Of a DNA stretch of 43,815 bases, positions 40,714 through 43,815 are shown piece after piece. Each line of letters begins with the position of its first letter. Positions within the stretch are counted from its first letter, which is position 1. The translations under genes were made by a program, and so were the position numbers. Origin of the DNA: an uncultured Lentisphaerota bacterium (GTDB lineage: Bacteria; Verrucomicrobiota; Lentisphaeria; Oligosphaerales; CAITYL01). The stretch is from the NCBI GenBank assembly GCA_903896595.1, contig CAITYL010000222.1, positions 1 through 43,815 on the forward strand, read 5' to 3'. The notes beneath the pieces were generated by a model, which was given only the letters and a program-made list of their open reading frames with translations, was not told where the DNA came from and made no database searches.

Positions 40714-40852
40714 GTTGGGAACCCCCTTTTGAGGAAAGGCGGTTCCCAAACCCTCCGTCAAACCTGTTTGTGCCTTGTTGCGGATTCCGCAGGCTGCCCC
40801 TGTTGCTCCAGTCGTGGGTTGTTGCACTGAAACAGCCTGCGGAATCCGCAAG
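40714..40852. repeat. Repeat family A, copy 4
   Basis: The left outer module (GTTGGGAACCCCCTTTTGAG onward, near-identical to copy 3 for about 60 nt) is followed by the central hairpin TTGCGGATTCCGCAGGC/GCCTGCGGAATCCGCAA. The right outer module is absent. It fills most of the gap between the radical SAM gene and the ABC ATPase gene. Confidence 0.9.
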
Positions 40853-40911
40853 CGGGGTTAGATTACATTTTTCCAGCTGCAAAATCTGGTTTTCCCGAGG
40901 AGACCCCGTTC

Positions 40912-42012
40912 ATGGCCCGTGTCACCCTGGAACATGTGTACAAAACCTATGCCGGCAATGTCACGGCGGTGCGGGATGTGAACCTAGAAATCGCGGACAA
41001 GGAATTCGTGGTGCTGGTCGGCCCCTCCGGCTGCGGCAAATCCACCACCCTGCGCATGGTGGCCGGCCTGGAAGAAATCAGCCAGGGCACCGTCACTATC
41101 GGCGACCGCAAGGTCAATGACCTGCCGCCGAAAGACCGCGACATCGCCATGGTGTTCCAGAATTACGCGCTCTACCCGCACATGTCAGTCTATGACAACA
41201 TGGCGTTTGGCCTCAAACTGCGCCGCTTCCCCAAGGCCGAGATCGACCGCCGCGTCCACGAGGCCGCCGAAATCCTCAGCATCACCCCTTATCTGGACCG
41301 CCGGCCCAAGGCGTTGTCGGGCGGCCAGCGCCAGCGCGTGGCCGTCGGCCGCGCCATCGTGCGCAAGCCCGCCGCCTTCCTGTTCGACGAACCGCTGTCC
41401 AATCTGGACGCCAAAATGCGCGTGCAGATGCGCTCCGAAATCATCAAGCTGCACCACAGTCTCGAATCGACCATGATCTATGTCACCCACGACCAGATCG
41501 AAGCCATGACCATGGGCGACCGCATCGTGGTGATGAAAGACGGCGTGGTGCAGCAAGTGGCCACCCCCGGCGCGCTCTACAACCAGCCCGCCAACCAGTT
41601 CGTGGCCGGTTTCATCGGCACGCCTCCCATGAATTTCTTCGCCGGCCGGCTGCTCCGGCGGGACGGCCAGCTGGTCTTTGACGGCGGCACCCTGCGCATT
41701 CCGCTGCCCAAGGAGCGCGAGACGCTGGCGGCGCCCCTGGCCGACCAACCGGCCGTCTTTGGCCTGCGCCCCGAAAACATCGGCTCGCTCAACGCCGAAA
41801 ACACCCCCGACGCCCCCAAGGTCCGGGCCCTGGTGGACATGGTGGAAATGACCGGTGCCGAAACCATGGTTTATCTCAAGACCGGCGCCCATGGCTTCAT
41901 TGCCCGTGTCGAACCGCACCGCCGCTGCGTCATCGGCCAGGAGGTTGCCATGGCCCTCGACCTGGCCAAGTGCCATCTCTTCAACCCCGCCACCGGCGCC
42001 GCGCTGTTTTGA
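40912..42012 (+). CDS. Carbohydrate ABC transporter ATP-binding protein (MsmK/UgpC/MalK-like)
   Basis: A 366-residue ABC ATPase of the CUT1 class. Walker A is GPSGCGKST (37-45), Q-loop Gln83, signature LSGGQ (135-139), Walker B LFDEP (Asp159, Glu160), H-loop His193. The C-terminal 130 residues match the OB-fold/TOBE regulatory domain of this class ([19 protein letters not shown]). Such proteins power uptake of sugars or glycerol-phosphate through separate permeases and a binding protein. None of these is adjacent, so it may serve several transporters, as MsmK does in other bacteria. A GAGGAG ribosome-binding site lies 9 nt upstream of the ATG. Confidence 0.95.
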   Translation: MARVTLEHVYKTYAGNVTAVRDVNLEIADKEFVVLVGPSGCGKSTTLRMVAGLEEISQGTVTIGDRKVNDLPPKDRDIAMVFQNYALYPHMSVYDNMAFGLKLRRFPKAEIDRRVHEAAEILSITPYLDRRPKALSGGQRQRVAVGRAIVRKPAAFLFDEPLSNLDAKMRVQMRSEIIKLHHSLESTMIYVTHDQIEAMTMGDRIVVMKDGVVQQVATPGALYNQPANQFVAGFIGTPPMNFFAGRLLRRDGQLVFDGGTLRIPLPKERETLAAPLADQPAVFGLRPENIGSLNAENTPDAPKVRALVDMVEMTGAETMVYLKTGAHGFIARVEPHRRCVIGQEVAMALDLAKCHLFNPATGAALF

Positions 42013-42056
42013 CCTAAACGAGCCGTTTTCAAAAGGAACGAGGTTTTTCCATTACC

Positions 42057-42245
42057 GGGAGCCGCCCGTCCTCGGGCGGACGAACCCGTCATCGTCGGAG
42101 ACGTGCGTAAAAGATCGCAAAAGAAAGGGCTTGTACGGTTTTTCTTTCGCGGTTAATCAAATGGAGGTGAATCATTCCGGCTAGGAATAAAGAGGGCGGA
42201 ACTGGGGTGACGCCGTCGTTGTCCGCCCGAGGACGGGCGGCTCCC
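42057..42245. repeat. Repeat family B, copy 3
   Basis: Terminal inverted repeats 42057-42081 and 42221-42245, identical to those of copies 1 and 2. The interior contains GACGAACCCGTCATCGTCGG and, next to the right end, GAGGGCGGAACTGGGGTGACG. Conserved flanks reach about 42026 on the left (TTTTCAAAAG) and about 42283 on the right. No gene is seen in 42013-42609. Confidence 0.9.
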
Positions 42246-42339
42246 GGTCTTGACGTAACGCCGATAGTAAAAAGCGGCAAAGGACGCGAAGCTTGATCGA
42301 ATAATTTTGGAATCAATTTAAAGCGTGACTGGAATTACC

Positions 42340-42486
42340 GGTTCCGGCGGCGGCCGGAACCTTTTGAGTGGCGGTGGCTCGACACCGCTTTCATACTGAT
42401 TTCCCAAGCCACACGCGTCAATACAGTATGAAAGCGCCGTCAAGCCGGCGACACTCTAAAGCGTCAGCCCGGTTCCCGGCTGACGC
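42340..42486. repeat. Repeat F copy 2 and two further hairpins
   Basis: Repeat F (42340-42398) has the stem GGTTCCGGC/GCCGGAACC and the end CGCTTTCATACTG, as at 18596-18654. That end is mirrored at 42422-42435 (CAGTATGAAAGCG), giving an additional 13-bp inverted repeat. A perfect 9-bp stem GCGTCAGCC/GGCTGACGC follows at 42461-42486. Together they make a GC-rich structured block about 125 nt upstream of the lactonase gene. Confidence 0.75.
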
Positions 42487-42609
42487 GGTTATACTGATTG
42501 CACGTCCATCTTCGAGCATTGTTTCTCTGCGCTCTTGGCGTGCTTGGCGAGAGAAAAATACGGACCCGCATTTTCTTTTGCGATATTCAGACTACCGGAA
42601 CCCGAGCCG

Positions 42610-43485
42610 ATGACTACCCCCACGCCCACTCTGGTCGCCAACTCAGCGGAGTTCGCACGGCTGTTCCCCGCCGACGCCGCCCTGGTCACCCTGGCCGGCG
42701 GGTTTCAGTTTTTGGAAGGGCCCGTCTGGTACCCCGCCGGCGGCGGCCTGATCTTCAGCGACATTCCGGCCAACCGAATGTGGCGGTGGACCCCCGAAAC
42801 CGGCCCCCAGCCTTTCCGCGACCCCAGCCGCCATGCCAACGGCAACACCCTTGACCGCCAGGGGCGTCTGCTCACCTGCGAGCACTCGGGACGGCGCGTC
42901 GTCCGCCAGGAAGCGGACGGCACCCTGACCGTCCTGGCCGACCGCTACCAGGACCGCCGGCTCAACTCGCCCAACGACATCACCGTGGATGCCCAGGACC
43001 GCGTCTGGTTCTCCGACCCGCCCTACGGCATCCAGCCGGAGGAGCAGGAGCAGCCGGCCTGTTTCGTCTTCCGCCTGGACCCGGACGGCCGCCTGCAGGC
43101 CGTCGCCGACGACTTCATCAAGCCCAACGGCATTTGTTTCAGTCCCGATGAAACCACCCTGTACATCAGCGACACCGCCAATGACCGGCACCATATCCGG
43201 CGTTTCCGGGTTCTGTCCGATGGCCGCCTCAGCGGCGGCGACGAATTCATCGCCATTCGCCCCGGCAAATCCGACGGTTTCCGGGTCGACCGCCAGGGCC
43301 GGATTTGGACGTCAGCCGGCGACGGCGTCTGGGTGCTCTCCCCCGCTGGCGACGTGCTGGGAAAAATCCTGGTCCCGGAAAGTCCCTCCAACCTCTGTTT
43401 CGGCGGCCCGGCCGGGGACTGGCTGTTCATCACCGCCCGCACCAGCCTCTACGCCATCCGCCTGGCGGCCGGGTTAGACTGTTAG
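42610..43485 (+). CDS. SMP-30/gluconolactonase-family protein
   Basis: A 291-residue six-bladed beta-propeller protein. Metal and active-site positions of the family are present: Glu36 in FLEGPVWY, Asn122 in LNSPNDITVD, Asn173 in FIKPNGICFSPDE, and Asp222 in KSDGFRVDRQG. Members hydrolyse sugar lactones such as gluconolactone or related compounds, usually in the cytosol or periplasm. No signal peptide is seen. The ATG at 42610 is used; the frame is open 25 codons further upstream but lacks family-like sequence. The last codons and stop (Leu-Asp-Cys-stop) lie inside the TTAGACTGTTAG repeat stretch that begins at 43473. It is downstream of the ABC ATPase, across a 597-nt repeat-filled gap. Confidence 0.92.
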   Translation: MTTPTPTLVANSAEFARLFPADAALVTLAGGFQFLEGPVWYPAGGGLIFSDIPANRMWRWTPETGPQPFRDPSRHANGNTLDRQGRLLTCEHSGRRVVRQEADGTLTVLADRYQDRRLNSPNDITVDAQDRVWFSDPPYGIQPEEQEQPACFVFRLDPDGRLQAVADDFIKPNGICFSPDETTLYISDTANDRHHIRRFRVLSDGRLSGGDEFIAIRPGKSDGFRVDRQGRIWTSAGDGVWVLSPAGDVLGKILVPESPSNLCFGGPAGDWLFITARTSLYAIRLAAGLDC

Positions 43486-43532
43486 GCTATTAGGCTGTTA
43501 GGCTATTAGACTGAAGGCGGTTAGGCTGAAGG
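43473..43532. repeat. TTAGGCT-type tandem repeat
   Basis: Seven or so copies of TTAGGCT or TTAGACT variants at 8-11 nt spacing, ending GGCTGAAGG. The first units overlap the 3' end of the lactonase gene. Related stretches are at 38131-38170 (reversed) and about 14142. Confidence 0.75.
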
Positions 43533-43575
43533 TAAGACGTTGGAGCCTCTTGCAAAACTCCGGCAAAGCCGAAGT

Positions 43576-43658
43576 AAATGTTGAATGCTGAATTTTGAAT
43601 GTCGAATGTCGAAGTTCCCGTTTTACTTCAAAATTCGACATTCAGTATTCGACATTTG
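43576..43658. repeat. Opposed-arm hairpin repeat (GAATGTCGAA type)
   Basis: The left arm AAATGTTGAATGCTGAATTTTGAA-like sequence pairs with the right arm (43627-43658, TTCAAAATTCGACATTCAGTATTCGACATTT) over about 30 nt. Both arms are made of GAATGTCGAA-like units. The architecture is the same as at 17848. Confidence 0.75.
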
Positions 43659-43701
43659 CTTATCCGAGCCCGGAACGTTAGTGACGGGTCCCAAAGGTGG
43701 C
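43656..43701 (+). repeat. Repeat C, copy 3
   Basis: TTGCTTATCCGAGCCCGGAA followed by CGTTAGTGACGGGTCCCAAAGGTGGC, identical over its length to 26264-26309 and, over the core, to the reverse complement of 20386-20421. It directly follows the hairpin at 43576. Confidence 0.85.
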
Positions 43702-43706
43702 CGTCT

Positions 43707-43815
43707 CACAGGAAAAATTGAATATCCAATATCCAACAAGGAATGTCCAAGGATGAAGGAAAAAACTACTCAGTTCTGTAAAAAGACAATTGACTTGGAC
43801 ATTGGATATTCCTTG
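43707..43815. repeat. Opposed-arm hairpin repeat (GAATATCCAATATCCAA type), cut by window edge
   Basis: The left arm contains GAATATCCAATATCCAACAA and GGAATGTCCAAGG, and the right arm GACTTGGACATTGGATATTCC continues to the last base. The arms pair over more than 20 nt and probably further beyond the window. Confidence 0.7.

Noticed and set aside
1-43815. Prophage, integron or complete insertion sequence
   Set aside because: No integrase, transposase, phage structural gene or target-site duplication was found; the palindromic elements lack a coding partner here.

Overview
The window is about 43.8 kb of high-GC bacterial chromosome with about 27 protein genes, one tRNA gene and unusually many intergenic repeats. 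No marker gives the taxon outright. The mix points to the Planctomycetota-Verrucomicrobiota-Lentisphaerota-Kiritimatiellota group: many signal-peptide proteins of unknown family, a sigma-54 gene, a Bat-type VWA/TPR protein, C25-type peptidases, and spacers full of hairpin repeats. This placement is an inference.

Layout. 0.2-1.6 kb: a membrane-anchored subtilisin-family protease, then a HigB/HigA-type toxin-antitoxin pair. 2.5-10.2 kb: a three-gene secreted-protein operon on the minus strand. It encodes a C25-like protein that has lost its catalytic residues, an apparently intact C25 (gingipain-like) peptidase, and a long BNR-repeat protein. 10.5-16.1 kb: a short orphan gene, a WalJ/YycJ-type metallo-beta-lactamase-fold hydrolase, and two large secreted proteins of unknown function. 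16.9-26.2 kb: an NAD-dependent sugar-nucleotide epimerase, a low-molecular-weight tyrosine phosphatase, a family 9 glycosyltransferase, a metallophosphoesterase, an ECF sigma/anti-sigma pair, a fused BatB/BatC-like protein, and RmlC. 26.5-28.5 kb: a patch of visibly lower GC with a small anchored protein and a DUF4143-type ATPase, probably acquired. 28.5-30.9 kb: a GH31 alpha-glycosidase. 31.2-34.8 kb: the protein quality-control cluster tRNA-Gln(CUG)-tig-clpP-clpX on the minus strand. 34.9-43.5 kb, plus strand: rpoN, a secreted protein, a large radical SAM protein, an MsmK/UgpC-type ABC ATPase and an SMP-30-type lactonase.

The genes suggest several jobs: cytosolic proteostasis (Tig, ClpXP), envelope and surface polysaccharide synthesis (epimerase, RmlC, GT9), carbohydrate uptake and breakdown (GH31, ABC ATPase, SMP-30), and secreted proteolysis (S8, C25).

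The most distinctive features are two. The first is the operon pairing an intact and a degenerate C25 protein with a BNR-repeat protein. The second is the dense set of at least six non-coding repeat families, including a modular ~200-bp palindromic element and loci where short tandem motifs are arranged as two opposed arms able to form long hairpins. Positions and motifs were read by eye; no database search or folding program was run.
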